Positions 8,143-18,824 of a stretch of 64,000 nucleotides of DNA are shown piece after piece; within the stretch, counting starts at the first letter, position 1; each line of letters opens with the position of its first letter. A program made the position numbers and the translations under genes. Location: assembly GCF_010093125.1 (NCBI RefSeq), contig NZ_NMZQ01000021.1:1-64000 (forward strand), given 5' to 3'. This DNA is from Veillonella sp. R32 (GTDB taxonomy: Bacteria > Bacillota > Negativicutes > Veillonellales > Veillonellaceae). The notes under the pieces were generated by a model. It saw nothing but the letters and a program-made list of their open reading frames with translations, did not search any database and was not told the origin of the DNA.

Positions 8143-10425
8143 TCAGGAAGAACAGCTAGTGCATTCATCCATTTCAAGGGATTGGTTACGAATATAGTAA
8201 ATCGTTTTAACCCCTTGTTTGTACGCTTCCACATATAAGTTAAGAATTTCTTTGGCTTTCATCTGTGGTGTAATGTACAAGTTAAAAGATTGTGCCTGGT
8301 CGATGTGACGTTGACGGGCCGCGCACGCTCGAATGCTCCATTGTTGGTCGATGGTATGCGCTTCTTTGTAGAGCCAGAACGTAGAGTTGTCAAGATCGGG
8401 CGCTGTTTTAGGAGTGAAGCTACCTTTTTTCTCTTCAATGAAGAATTTTTTGAAAATAGGGTCAATACCAGCGGTTGTGTTGGCAATATTGGAGGTACTA
8501 CCAGTAGGAGCAATGGCCATAAGGTAACCGTTGCGAAGGCCGTATTTAGCTACATCTTTGCGAAGTTGTTGCCAACGTTCAGACGTATAACCACGGCGTT
8601 CAAAGTAAGCACCAGTTTCCCATTCGGAGCCTTTAAAGGCTGGGTAAGCGCCTTTTTCTTTTGCCAGTTCCATGGATGCTTTGATAGCATAGTAAGCAAT
8701 GTTTTCAAATAATTTGTCCGCAGTTTCAATATGTTCTTCCGTTTCCCATTGAATTTGATGACGCACTAAGTAGTGGTGGTAGCCACTTGTACCAAGGCCG
8801 ATGGCACGGTATTTTTCGCTGGTCATTTTAGCTTCTGGTACAGGGAATTGATTAATGGAAATAACATTGTCTAACATGCGAATCTGAAGAGCTACGTTTT
8901 CTTCTAATTCTTCGTCAGTAATTTTACCAAGGTTAATGGAATTTAAGTTACAAGTTACCATGTCGCCAGTGATTGTTTTGGTCGTAATGGAGCCGTCTGG
9001 GTGAATGGTTTCATCAGAAAGATTAGTAAAACCAACGTTCTGAGCGATTTCGTGACAGAGGTTAGACGCGTAAATCATGCCCGCATGTTTGTTAGGGTTG
9101 GTGCGGTTGGCAGTGTCACGGAAGAAGATGAATGGTGTACCTGTTTCTACCGCACTGCGCATGATTTTTTTCATCATGTCTAAAGCACTTACTTGAATGG
9201 CATGAAGTTCTGGGTTGTTTTCACAGAGTAGATAATGTTCCGTGAAGGCCTTTTTATCATCGTCATCATAGAAATCTTCTAAGTTAAAGCCCATCACTTG
9301 TTGTACTTCGTGAGGGTCAAAGAGGCTGAAGTTTTCACGAGCTAAGAGGCGTTCCATGAAAATATCTGGAATAGCAACTGCTGGGAAAATATCATGTGCT
9401 TTACGACGATCATCGCCGTTATTTGTACGAAGTTCTACAAATTCATAGAAGTCTTTGTGCCAAATATCAAGGGTTACAGTGGCACCGCCTTTACGTTTAC
9501 CCAATTGGTCAACGGCCACGGCGGTATCATTATATAAACGAATCCAAGGAATAACGCCACCAGAGGAGTTTTTGTAGCCACGAATATCACTGTTTAAAGC
9601 ACGGACACGGCCCATGTAAATCCCAAGAGCACCACCATGTTTAGATACGCGGGAGAACTTACTGTTTACATCATAAATAGACCATAAATTGTCGTCTACC
9701 CCAGAGATAAAGCAGCTGCTGAGCTGATGAAATGGCGTACCAGCATTGGCCAAGGTTGGCGTAGCGGTAGTCATTTTTAAAGTACTCATTAAGTCGTAGA
9801 ATTTCTTAGCAAATTCTACTTTGCGGTCCCCTTCGATGAGGGCTAGATGCATAGCAATCGCCATGAAACGTTCTTGTGGTAATTCGAATACTTCTTTGTT
9901 GTAGCCTTTTACTAGGTAACGATCGGCTAATAATTTAATGCCTTCGTAGTTAAATAAATAGTCGCGTTTCGGTTTAATATAGTCGCCCAATTCTTCTAAT
10001 TCTTCTGGCGTATATTTAGTGAGGAAGAAATCAGCGTAGCGATTAGCTTCAACCAAGGTTTTAACTAGGGCTGGGAAATTGCCGTAGCCAAAGGCTTTGT
10101 ATTTGCGTTGGATAGCTGCTTCTTTGTATAAGTCAAATAAGAAGAGACGAGCCGCTACATATTGCCAGTCTTGGTTCATGCGATTTACCATGTTACCAAA
10201 ACCGTCGTCTGCTTTTTGGATTACCTTTTCGATGGCCGTTTGCACGAGAATTTTTTGAATTTCTTTCGTGCTCATGCCATCTACGAATTGGAGCTTGGAG
10301 TCCATTTCTAGTTCGATAGGATCGCAACTGTCCAGTCCTAAGCAAGCAAAAGCAATCATTTTTTTGGTTTTTTCTACAGAGAGCGGTTCATAGTGGCCGT
10401 CTCGTTTTTTAATCATAATAGCCAT
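8143..10425 (-). CDS. nrdA: Ribonucleoside-diphosphate reductase, alpha subunit
   Basis: Large catalytic subunit of class I ribonucleotide reductase, 760 residues. An N-terminal ATP-cone (about residues 1-95, starting MIKKRDGHYEPLSVEKTKK) indicates allosteric activity control. The active-site region includes SSCFISGVDDNL and the nucleotide-binding NLNSINL. The C-terminus ends in CTSCSS, the redox cysteine pair that accepts electrons from thioredoxin or glutaredoxin. The start at 10425 has AAGGGAAGGA nine bases upstream; ATG four codons in is an alternative. It forms an operon with nrdB. Confidence 0.95.
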   Translation of the reverse strand: MAIMIKKRDGHYEPLSVEKTKKMIAFACLGLDSCDPIELEMDSKLQFVDGMSTKEIQKILVQTAIEKVIQKADDGFGNMVNRMNQDWQYVAARLFLFDLYKEAAIQRKYKAFGYGNFPALVKTLVEANRYADFFLTKYTPEELEELGDYIKPKRDYLFNYEGIKLLADRYLVKGYNKEVFELPQERFMAIAMHLALIEGDRKVEFAKKFYDLMSTLKMTTATPTLANAGTPFHQLSSCFISGVDDNLWSIYDVNSKFSRVSKHGGALGIYMGRVRALNSDIRGYKNSSGGVIPWIRLYNDTAVAVDQLGKRKGGATVTLDIWHKDFYEFVELRTNNGDDRRKAHDIFPAVAIPDIFMERLLARENFSLFDPHEVQQVMGFNLEDFYDDDDKKAFTEHYLLCENNPELHAIQVSALDMMKKIMRSAVETGTPFIFFRDTANRTNPNKHAGMIYASNLCHEIAQNVGFTNLSDETIHPDGSITTKTITGDMVTCNLNSINLGKITDEELEENVALQIRMLDNVISINQFPVPEAKMTSEKYRAIGLGTSGYHHYLVRHQIQWETEEHIETADKLFENIAYYAIKASMELAKEKGAYPAFKGSEWETGAYFERRGYTSERWQQLRKDVAKYGLRNGYLMAIAPTGSTSNIANTTAGIDPIFKKFFIEEKKGSFTPKTAPDLDNSTFWLYKEAHTIDQQWSIRACAARQRHIDQAQSFNLYITPQMKAKEILNLYVEAYKQGVKTIYYIRNQSLEMDECTSCSS

Positions 10426-10535
10426 GAAATACGGTTCCTTCCCTTTACAAAGTGTTAATAAATTAGTTTAAAAAACTCGATTCCTCTAAATACATGGATT
10501 ATTTTTGAGTTATTTTATGAAGTATTATAAATCAA

Positions 10536-10572
10536 TATCTTGTATATGATATTACTTATCATATACAAGATA
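10536..10572. promoter_or_regulatory. Perfect 16-bp inverted repeat upstream of nrdA
   Basis: TATCTTGTATATGATA, a 5-nt loop, then its exact reverse complement. It lies about 110 nt upstream of nrdA, between nrdA and a divergent small gene. It could be an operator or an RNA hairpin; it does not closely resemble the NrdR box that I know. The rest of 10426-10891 is AT-rich and has no gene I can support. Confidence 0.6.
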
Positions 10573-10752
10573 CACCTCATTATACTATTTTTCACCGTAT
10601 AAAAGAAAGAGGGAAATACGAATGTAAATTGAAAATTTTGCATATGGACAATGGATGGACATTTATTTTAGATTTTTTGACTTGACAGAGGACCTAATGG
10701 GGAATGTATAGGGGTGTAAGCGGGCTTACGAAGTAAGACGAATCGCTTATGG

Positions 10753-10764
10753 CGTTTGCAAACG
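10753..10764. promoter_or_regulatory. 12-bp palindrome CGTTTGCAAACG
   Basis: A perfect palindrome in the upstream region of the DUF2922 gene. Its form recalls LacI-family operators, but nothing else supports a specific regulator. Confidence 0.3.
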
Positions 10765-10891
10765 GTCAATGAGAATGTTGAGAAATTCAGAGTACATGTA
10801 CTTTTTACATAGGGTAAATTTTATTTTGATTTAGATAATGTATGCTTTTTAGTCATGAATGACGAAAAGTAACATAGATTGGGAGGCAATT

Positions 10892-11134
10892 ATGGCAACA
10901 GGCAATGCAAATATTTTAAAACATGAATTACAACTTGTATTTTTAGATGACGACAGTAAGGAAACAACGGTGCGTATTTCAGTACCAAAAGCAGATGTTA
11001 CCTTGGGGGCCGTTAAAACTGTGGCTGATATGGTGTTGGCTAAACATTTGATGACCAGTGCTAAAGGTAAGGTGTTAACCGCTTTTAAAGGGGCTTATAT
11101 GGTAGAAAATACTAGTGCGCCTATTGTGGCATAG
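10892..11134 (+). CDS. DUF2922 family protein
   Basis: An 80-residue soluble protein of unknown function. The pattern LVFLDDDSKETTVRISVPKAD followed by VLAKHLMTSAKGKVLTAFKGAYMVENT fits DUF2922. I start at ATG 10892, six bases after GGGAGG; a longer frame from 10859 has no site. It is followed by a DUF1659 gene, a pairing common across Firmicutes, so the two products probably work together. No catalytic motif is visible. Confidence 0.8.
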   Translation: MATGNANILKHELQLVFLDDDSKETTVRISVPKADVTLGAVKTVADMVLAKHLMTSAKGKVLTAFKGAYMVENTSAPIVA

Positions 11135-11268
11135 GAGGATTAGAAGTACCGACTGATTCTAGGTGAGTTAGAGGTAACGATTGATTGAGGTTGTTTTGTG
11201 TACTATATAGATTTATTTAGTGCATGCGTATTGTAAGTAGTGTGATGAAAATTTTTAGGAGGTCAATT

Positions 11269-11481
11269 ATGGCAGATGTAGCAGTAAAAGAAGTGGTAAA
11301 AATTCAGATTCGTTTAGATTTAGGGGATAAAAAGGTAAAAAATATTAGCATTGGCAATATCAATCCAGAATTGACCAATGATGATTTTGAAGAAGTAGGT
11401 CAAGCTATGGCAACTCTTTGTGCCTATCCGTATAAAGATGTAGTTCGTGTAGAAACTACTACCGTAGCGCCACAGGCTTAA
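11269..11481 (+). CDS. DUF1659 family protein
   Basis: A 70-residue protein of unknown function. The ending DDFEEVGQAMATLCAYPYKDVVRVE is the characteristic part of DUF1659. The start at ATG 11269 follows TAGGAGG; an upstream in-frame ATG at 11224 lacks one. It lies 134 nt after the DUF2922 gene and is followed at once by a strong terminator, so the pair may be one transcript. Confidence 0.8.
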   Translation: MADVAVKEVVKIQIRLDLGDKKVKNISIGNINPELTNDDFEEVGQAMATLCAYPYKDVVRVETTTVAPQA

Positions 11482-11496
11482 CGGCGTAAAATAAAG

Positions 11497-11536
11497 GCTA
11501 CGTGCTCGTGAACCGACGAGTACGTAGCTTTTTTTA
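11497..11536 (+). terminator. Intrinsic terminator
   Basis: GCTACGTGCTCGT pairs with ACGAGTACGTAGC (13-nt arms, one mismatch) and is followed by eight T. It ends the DUF2922/DUF1659 unit. Confidence 0.85.
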
Positions 11537-11663
11537 TTGTATTTTTGTGGATCTTCTATTGCTTCTTTATGGTCCTTCTATGCTTTTCTGTAGTTCTTCT
11601 ATGGTATTTTTAATGGAGCGTTTATAAATTGCTTTACAAATTGAAGCGTAATCGGTAAGATAT

Positions 11664-11675
11664 ATCTAATTAGAT
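11664..11675. promoter_or_regulatory. Palindrome ATCTAATTAGAT upstream of marR-family gene
   Basis: A perfect 12-bp AT-rich palindrome 25 nt before the start of the MarR gene. MarR dimers bind palindromes of this kind, so autoregulation is likely. Confidence 0.45.
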
Positions 11676-11699
11676 GTGTAAAAAGCGAGGGGCGATAGT

Positions 11700-12119
11700 T
11701 TGACACCGACAGAAATGAAAATATTAATTGGTTTGCACCGCAATGTTAATACACTTGATAAAAAGACGGCTGACTTAGCCGCTGAATATGGTTTGACCTT
11801 TAGCCAGTTTATGGTGTTGGAAGCATTATATAGTAAAGGCGATATGACTGTTGGCGAGGTACGTGAACGCATTCTAAGTACGGTTGGTACCATCTCATTA
11901 ATTGTCAATAATTTGGTAAAGTTGAATTATATTGAGCGATTGGAGGATCCAAAGGATCGACGGGTGTGCATTTTACATTTAACAAAGGCGGGCTATGATA
12001 TTATTAGTGAGTTGGCGCCTCGGAATGTGCAGGCCATTCAAGCAAGTATGGCTAAATTGGGGGCTGCTGAACAAGAAACATTATTGCATTTGTTAAAAAA
12101 GTTAAGTGAAAATCGATAA
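11700..12119 (+). CDS. MarR family transcriptional regulator
   Basis: A 139-residue winged-helix repressor. The DNA-binding core is FSQFMVLEALYSKGDMTVGEVRERIL through STVGTISLIVNNLVKLNYIERLEDPKDRRVCILHLT, ending in the usual wing. The best start is TTG at 11700, preceded by GAGGGG; an ATG five codons in would shorten the dimerisation helix. A palindrome directly upstream suggests autoregulation. The ligand is unknown. The secreted-protein gene 180 nt downstream is a possible target. Confidence 0.85.
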   Translation: MTPTEMKILIGLHRNVNTLDKKTADLAAEYGLTFSQFMVLEALYSKGDMTVGEVRERILSTVGTISLIVNNLVKLNYIERLEDPKDRRVCILHLTKAGYDIISELAPRNVQAIQASMAKLGAAEQETLLHLLKKLSENR

Positions 12120-12297
12120 ATCTAAAACGAATAGCTAACTTATAGAGGAGAGTTAGTTTTTACGCTATATTAGTCCATAATGGGCTATATCTAAAATAGT
12201 ATGGAGCGTAGAAGCTGATTCTCCTTTTGTTATATAGGCAGGGTTCTTAAATTACGCTATAATAAAATAAGATAGAAACATAAGGAGGTTATGACCG

Positions 12298-13182
12298 ATG
12301 GCTGTAAGTGTAATGCGTAAAAAATGGTTATTGTCTTTGTTAGGGACAGTGCTTGTTTCAGGAACTGCGTTGGGGGCTACGATTCCTACTAGTGGTTTAC
12401 AGGATGTAGTTAATTATACAACGGCTGATACTGTAGTAGCTGGTTCGCCGTTAGCCGAACGAGGTGTGCCAAAACAGCTGTTAGAAGCGTATTTGCCAGC
12501 TTCAACGGCTAAAACGTCGGTTACCAATAGTAGCAATTCGTGGTATCGACAACAAGCTTTAAAGGTAGCGTTACCGATGACGGATGTAACACAATATAAG
12601 CAGATTCCTGCCTTTGATGGATTCCCAAAAGAAATTCCTAGTTTTGCTAAGGACGTGCAAGTATTTTATGTACCTCAATTTGGTAAAGCTGGTGGTGAAG
12701 CACAAGTAGCGTTCAAGGGAACGGCCAATGAGTTGGCGTTGTATCGTGCAGAGGCGATGAAACTAGCTATTATGCAGACAAATTTAGCGGATAGCCGTTC
12801 TGTATATGTTAAAATGGAACCTAATTCAGACATGCAGTATGCTTATAGTTTACGGGAACTATTACCAGATTATCGTTTTAACATATCTAAGGAATTGAGT
12901 AATTTAGGCCCATGGCGTGATTTTTGGAGTGATAGTATTGACGCTAACGAGCAGACTTTACAAGTACAACCGACTACACAATTATTTGATGAAACAACTA
13001 ATAAAGAGTTGCAACAAAGCTTGCTAGGCTATTATTCATATACGTATACGTCGCAACCTTTGGGCGATGCGTATGAGTATTATATTTTTAATGTGGGAAC
13101 AACCTTTGATCACCCTTATGTAACAGGGGCTGCCTTTGCTAAAACGGGGACCGAAGTTATTTATTTTTATCGGCAGTTGTAA
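12298..13182 (+). CDS. Secreted hypothetical protein
   Basis: A 294-residue protein with a clear signal peptide (KKWLLSLLGTVLVSGTALGA, cleavage near residue 27), so it is exported to the periplasm or cell surface. I do not recognise the mature part. It contains YVPQFGKAGGEAQVAFKGT and a tyrosine-rich C-terminus, with no cysteines or known catalytic motif. TAAGGAGG nine bases before ATG 12298 sets the start. It has its own TATAAT box about 40 nt upstream and stands alone between marR and purB. Confidence 0.7.
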   Translation: MAVSVMRKKWLLSLLGTVLVSGTALGATIPTSGLQDVVNYTTADTVVAGSPLAERGVPKQLLEAYLPASTAKTSVTNSSNSWYRQQALKVALPMTDVTQYKQIPAFDGFPKEIPSFAKDVQVFYVPQFGKAGGEAQVAFKGTANELALYRAEAMKLAIMQTNLADSRSVYVKMEPNSDMQYAYSLRELLPDYRFNISKELSNLGPWRDFWSDSIDANEQTLQVQPTTQLFDETTNKELQQSLLGYYSYTYTSQPLGDAYEYYIFNVGTTFDHPYVTGAAFAKTGTEVIYFYRQL

Positions 13183-13237
13183 ATATAAAAATCCGAATGT
13201 TGATTAATTTTAGCTTTTGAATGTTCGGTTATTTATA

Positions 13238-13266
13238 TTGACCCCTTATAGGTCCTATGATAGAAT
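13238..13266 (+). promoter_or_regulatory. Promoter of purB
   Basis: TTGACC, a 17-nt spacer, then TAGAAT, 43 nt before the purB ATG. Confidence 0.7.
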
Positions 13267-13308
13267 GAAAGAAGAATATTCAGTCATTTTCCTGGAGGTT
13301 TAACACAC

Positions 13309-14601
13309 ATGATCCAACGGTATACAAGAGAAAAAATGGGCCACATTTGGAGCGAACGTAACGAATTTGAACAAATGTTGGAAGTTGAAATTTTAGCTTG
13401 TGAAGCACAAGCTGAATTGGGAACTATTCCTAAAGAAGCAGCTAAAGTGATTCGTGAAAAAGCTAATTTTGACGTAGAACGTATTCACGAAATCGAAAAA
13501 GAAACAAATCATGATATTATTTCCTTCGTAACTGCAGTTGGCGAATACGTAGGGGAAGAAGCTAAGTATATTCACCTTGGTTTAACTTCTACGGATGTAA
13601 AAGATACAGCGCTTGGGGCTATGATGAAACAAGCGTGTGACATCATTTTGGAAGACTTACATACTTTGCGCGATGTACTTCGTCGTCGAGCTGCTGAATT
13701 CAAATATACGCCAATGGTGGGGCGTACTCATGGGATTCATGGAGAACCAACTACGTTTGGTTTGAAACTTTGCCTTTGGATGGCTGAAATTGAACGAGAT
13801 ATTGAACGTTTAGAACATGCTAAGAAAAATGTAGCTGTTGGCAAGATGTCTGGTGCCGTAGGTACTTACTCAGTAAATGATCCATTTATTGAAAAATATG
13901 TATGTGAAAAACTTGGTTTGGAACCAGTTAAAATTGCGACTCAGGTTATTCAACGTGACCGTCATGCTGAACTTTGCAGTACATTAGCTATTATCGCTAG
14001 TACTTTGGATAAAATTGCTCTAGAAATTCGTCATTTACAACGTACGGAAGTGCGCGAAGCTGAAGAATATTTCAGCCCTAAACAAAAAGGTTCTTCCGCT
14101 ATGCCTCATAAACGTAATCCAATTACTTGTGAACGTATTTGTGGCTTAGCCCGCGTGGTGCGTGGCAATGCACAAGCAGCTATGGAAGATGTGGCTTTGT
14201 GGCACGAACGTGATATTTCTCATAGTTCAGTAGAGCGTGTTATTTTGCCAGATAGCACGATTACAGTGGATTACATGTTATCCTTAACAATTAAAGTAAT
14301 TGATAAATTGTTAGTATATCCAGAAAATATGATGAAAAACTTGGAATTAACGGGCGGTTTAATTTTCAGCCAACAAATTTTAACAGCTTTGGTTGATAAA
14401 GGGGCCATTCGTGACCAAGCCTATCGTTGGGTACAGCGTCATGCTATGGCTCGTTGGTTAGAAGGTAAAGATTTCAAAGCCGGCTTAAAAGGCGATGAAG
14501 ATATTAAGAAATACTTAACAGACGAAGAAATTGATCATTTATTTGATCCACATCGCATGCTTCGTCATGTAGATACTATTATGGCTCGCTTTGGGTTATA
14601 A
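13309..14601 (+). CDS. purB: Adenylosuccinate lyase
   Basis: Acts twice in purine synthesis, releasing fumarate from SAICAR and from adenylosuccinate. The 430 residues show the fumarase-superfamily signature GSSAMPHKRNP at about residue 262, plus GRTHGIHGEPTTFG and TSTDVKDTA. CTGGAGG precedes the ATG. It is followed by its own terminator and then purA, which catalyses the step before one of its reactions, so the two make AMP from IMP together. Confidence 0.96.
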   Translation: MIQRYTREKMGHIWSERNEFEQMLEVEILACEAQAELGTIPKEAAKVIREKANFDVERIHEIEKETNHDIISFVTAVGEYVGEEAKYIHLGLTSTDVKDTALGAMMKQACDIILEDLHTLRDVLRRRAAEFKYTPMVGRTHGIHGEPTTFGLKLCLWMAEIERDIERLEHAKKNVAVGKMSGAVGTYSVNDPFIEKYVCEKLGLEPVKIATQVIQRDRHAELCSTLAIIASTLDKIALEIRHLQRTEVREAEEYFSPKQKGSSAMPHKRNPITCERICGLARVVRGNAQAAMEDVALWHERDISHSSVERVILPDSTITVDYMLSLTIKVIDKLLVYPENMMKNLELTGGLIFSQQILTALVDKGAIRDQAYRWVQRHAMARWLEGKDFKAGLKGDEDIKKYLTDEEIDHLFDPHRMLRHVDTIMARFGL

Positions 14602-14631
14602 TATAGACATACAATAGAATATAAATACATT

Positions 14632-14682
14632 AAAGGTGTATCTTGAAACTAGATGTTTTAGTTTCTAAGATGCACCTTTTTC
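14632..14682 (+). terminator. Intrinsic terminator after purB
   Basis: AAAGGTGTATCTTGAAACTA pairs almost perfectly with the sequence at 14658-14680 and is followed by TTTTT. Confidence 0.8.
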
Positions 14683-14810
14683 TTGTGTTTATTGAAGAAA
14701 TAGATTATGGTTGCTAACTCCCTAATGCATGCTTTTTAAAGGTGTGCTATAATGAGGTGTATGAATGCTCTGATTTAGAGTAGGCCATACCAACAACTGA
14801 CACTATGTGA

Positions 14811-16121
<1,311 letters not shown>

Positions 16122-16132
16122 GAAGTAAAGTA

Positions 16133-16167
16133 GAGTCGTGAAGCCATAGTGCTTTGCGACTCTTTTT
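16133..16167 (+). terminator. Intrinsic terminator after purA
   Basis: GAGTCG and inner GAAGC pair with GCTTT and CGACTC, followed by TTTTT. Confidence 0.75.
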
Positions 16168-16433
16168 ATGTTTATCTTCTGCTAATAGACATGTTAATAA
16201 GGTTTTATGTCTAAAATGGTCAATTTATATTAATTTTCAGTAAAATATGGTAAAATTAAATTTAGTGTAGTATGTAATTTATAAAATATATATTTATTTT
16301 TGTGAGCGTACAGTATCTAGTGGTGGTTCGACGGTGTAGTCCATTCGTAGTGGAAGCTATGTTGACACTGCAGGCTCATAGGAATGAATATAATTGGTTA
16401 ATGAATTTGTATTCGTAAAGGAGATTACAAAAC

Positions 16434-17069
16434 GTGGAATATCTAATTTCATTTTTAGAAACTTATGGTTATGCGGCCATGTTTATTGCTATGGTGCTGG
16501 AAAATGCTAATATCCCAATCCCTAGTGAGATTGTCTTAGGGTTTTCTGGTTATCTTATTGCGCAAGGCGTATTTGAGATGAATATGACTATGCTTGTGGC
16601 TACCGCTGCTGGTGTAGTAGGTTCTATTTTATCGTATTGGATGGGCGAACATGGTGGTCGTCCTTTACTTAAACGATATGGCAAGTATATTTTCTTCAAC
16701 GAGCATAAATTTGCTATGGCAGAAAAAATGTTCAATAAATATGGTGGTGCTGCTGTATTTTTTGGCCGTTTATTGCCAGGGATTCGTACGTTCATTTCTT
16801 TCCCTGCAGGGATTGCTCGCTATCCTATGGGGCGATTTGTCATTTGGACTTTGTTAGGCACGATTCCTTGGACGATTTTGCTCGTTTGGCTAGGTGTGAA
16901 ATTAGGGGAACATTGGCAAGATTTAATTGAGTATAATCACGAATTCTTAGTGATTATGATTGCTGTCTTTGCTGTTGTTGCTCTATTCTTTGGTATTCGT
17001 TATTATCGCCATAAAAAGAACAAAGCGGCCGCTACGTCGTCTGATACTCAGGATAGCCAGCAAGACTAA
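16434..17069 (+). CDS. DedA family membrane protein
   Basis: An integral inner-membrane protein of 211 residues. Several DedA relatives are undecaprenyl-phosphate or phospholipid flippases needed for envelope homeostasis. Visible family features are ENANIPIPSEIVLGFSGYL near the N-terminus and FFGRLLPGIRTFISFPAGIARYPMGRF in the middle, with hydrophobic segments throughout and a charged tail. The start is GTG 16434 after AAAGGAG. It is 11 nt from the ArnT-like transferase, which needs undecaprenyl-linked sugars, so a joint envelope role is plausible. Confidence 0.88.
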   Translation: MEYLISFLETYGYAAMFIAMVLENANIPIPSEIVLGFSGYLIAQGVFEMNMTMLVATAAGVVGSILSYWMGEHGGRPLLKRYGKYIFFNEHKFAMAEKMFNKYGGAAVFFGRLLPGIRTFISFPAGIARYPMGRFVIWTLLGTIPWTILLVWLGVKLGEHWQDLIEYNHEFLVIMIAVFAVVALFFGIRYYRHKKNKAAATSSDTQDSQQD

Positions 17070-17080
17070 GGAGGGATTTG

Positions 17081-18796
17081 ATGCGGCTTCATCGTTTGAC
17101 CGTTATTTGTTTTCTCATTGCCTTAGCCATGTATGCTATAGGGAATGGGGCTTTATCAGTGACTGATCCGGTAGAGTCTAATTATGCATTGACGGCAAAA
17201 GAAATGGCGGTAACTGGTGATTGGTTATCGCCACAGATTTATCATAATTATTGGTATGATAAACCCATTATGATTTATTGGCTCATAGGCCTAAGTTATA
17301 AATTATTTGGTTTTACCGATTTTGCAGCTCGCTTTCCGGCTGCTTTATTCGGGGCCTTGGCTATAGGCTTGTTTTATCAAGTGGTGCGTAGTATTTCAGG
17401 ACGACGCTTACTATCCTTGTGGAGCGCTATGATTTTAGGGTCTTCCTTAGAATTTTGGCTCTTAGCTAGGGGGATTGTAACGGATATGGTACTCCTATGG
17501 GCTACGATTGGTACTTTTGCCTATGCCTATCGTGGTCTGACTGAGGGCAAGACACGCTTTATGGTATGGGCCTATATCTTTGCCGGCCTAGGGGTTCTTA
17601 CTAAAGGGCCCGTAGCGTTGGTACTGCCAGGCATTTTATTGTTAGTGTATGCCTTGGTTATGCGTTCGTGGAGCATGGTGCGTTATATTTTTGCTTGGCA
17701 AGGGATTTTGGCATTTATTATTGTCGTTTTACCTTGGTATGGCTACATGTATTTGACTCATGGGCAAGACTTTATTAATGGGTTCTTGGGTCTACATAAT
17801 GTAGTGCGCGCTACGCAATCAGAACATCCTGATGTAAATTATTGGTGGTACTATTTAGCTATGTTCCCGATTGCTTCCTTGCCTTGGACAGGTGCTATTC
17901 TTTATGGTATGTATTATGGTTGGCGTTTAAAACAGCCATTTTATATTTTTTCCATGGTCATGGGGTGGGGCACCTTGTTGTTCTATTCTCTTATGGCGAC
18001 TAAATATCCGACATATACTTTTATTAGTTTGATTCCTTTTAGCTTCTTAGGCGCTTTTGGGGTGGTAAAATTATTGCGGCCTGGTGCGCCTTGCAAGGGC
18101 TGGTGGCGCCTTATGGGGCCGGCCTTTGCACTTTGGCTTATCCTAGGTATCGCTAGTTTCTTTGTGCCTTGGGGCTTTTGGTATTTGCTTTATGTATTTA
18201 TCGTAGTAGGCATTATTGTAACAGTTCTTATGTATATCAATCGTAAGCGCTATATGCTTCCTGTGGTGATTGCCTTTGTTACCATGGCTATTGCAGGGCT
18301 TGTGATTCATGAAGGGGTGCAGCCATTGATTGAGCAACGTTCTTCTGAAACGTATGCACCGATAGTAGCTAACTATGAAGGTAATATTTATTTTTATGGC
18401 AATTATAGCGCATCCTTAGTGTATTACACGGATAAAGAAATTACGAAGATTGAGGATGACGCTATTCCGTCAATCCGTGAAAAACGGAGTGCTGCTTGGG
18501 ACGGTAAAAATACGATGCCGACCAAAACAGTGGCTGAAGTGGTTAAACAATTTGAAGTGACTCAGTATAATGAAGAACGTATTTTACGGTCTGTTACGAA
18601 TAATCAAGGGCGACCTACTCGTCTACCAATGGGCGATAAACCGACAGCGCCTATGCCTATAGACAATCCAGTGCCTTTGCAAGCTATGATTATTGTACCT
18701 GAGAAGTTACAACCGTATTTTGAAGCAACGCCATTATTTAAAATGGTGGAACTGAAACGATCCATTAATAAAGTGCTGATTTATGAAACCCCGTAA
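17081..18796 (+). CDS. ArnT/PMT-like integral membrane glycosyltransferase
   Basis: A 571-residue polytopic protein of the dolichyl/undecaprenyl-phosphate sugar transferase (GT39/GT83-like) family. The N-terminal loop has DPVESNYALTAKEM with acidic residues typical of the active site, then FTDFAARFPAALFGALAIGLFYQ and about a dozen membrane spans. The C-terminal 130 residues are soluble. Relatives add aminoarabinose or other sugars to lipid A or proteins, fitting an outer membrane; the substrate here cannot be read from sequence. ATG 17081 sits five bases after AAGGAGGG. A TTG one codon upstream is too close to that site. Confidence 0.85.
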   Translation: MRLHRLTVICFLIALAMYAIGNGALSVTDPVESNYALTAKEMAVTGDWLSPQIYHNYWYDKPIMIYWLIGLSYKLFGFTDFAARFPAALFGALAIGLFYQVVRSISGRRLLSLWSAMILGSSLEFWLLARGIVTDMVLLWATIGTFAYAYRGLTEGKTRFMVWAYIFAGLGVLTKGPVALVLPGILLLVYALVMRSWSMVRYIFAWQGILAFIIVVLPWYGYMYLTHGQDFINGFLGLHNVVRATQSEHPDVNYWWYYLAMFPIASLPWTGAILYGMYYGWRLKQPFYIFSMVMGWGTLLFYSLMATKYPTYTFISLIPFSFLGAFGVVKLLRPGAPCKGWWRLMGPAFALWLILGIASFFVPWGFWYLLYVFIVVGIIVTVLMYINRKRYMLPVVIAFVTMAIAGLVIHEGVQPLIEQRSSETYAPIVANYEGNIYFYGNYSASLVYYTDKEITKIEDDAIPSIREKRSAAWDGKNTMPTKTVAEVVKQFEVTQYNEERILRSVTNNQGRPTRLPMGDKPTAPMPIDNPVPLQAMIIVPEKLQPYFEATPLFKMVELKRSINKVLIYETP

Positions 18797-18824
18797 TGTT
18801 GTTATGCCTAGGAGGTCTGACATT

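Noticed and set aside
10536-10572. NrdR box upstream of nrdA
   Set aside because: The inverted repeat lacks the ACA-CTATAT-TGT-like consensus of NrdR boxes. Kept only as an unassigned inverted repeat.
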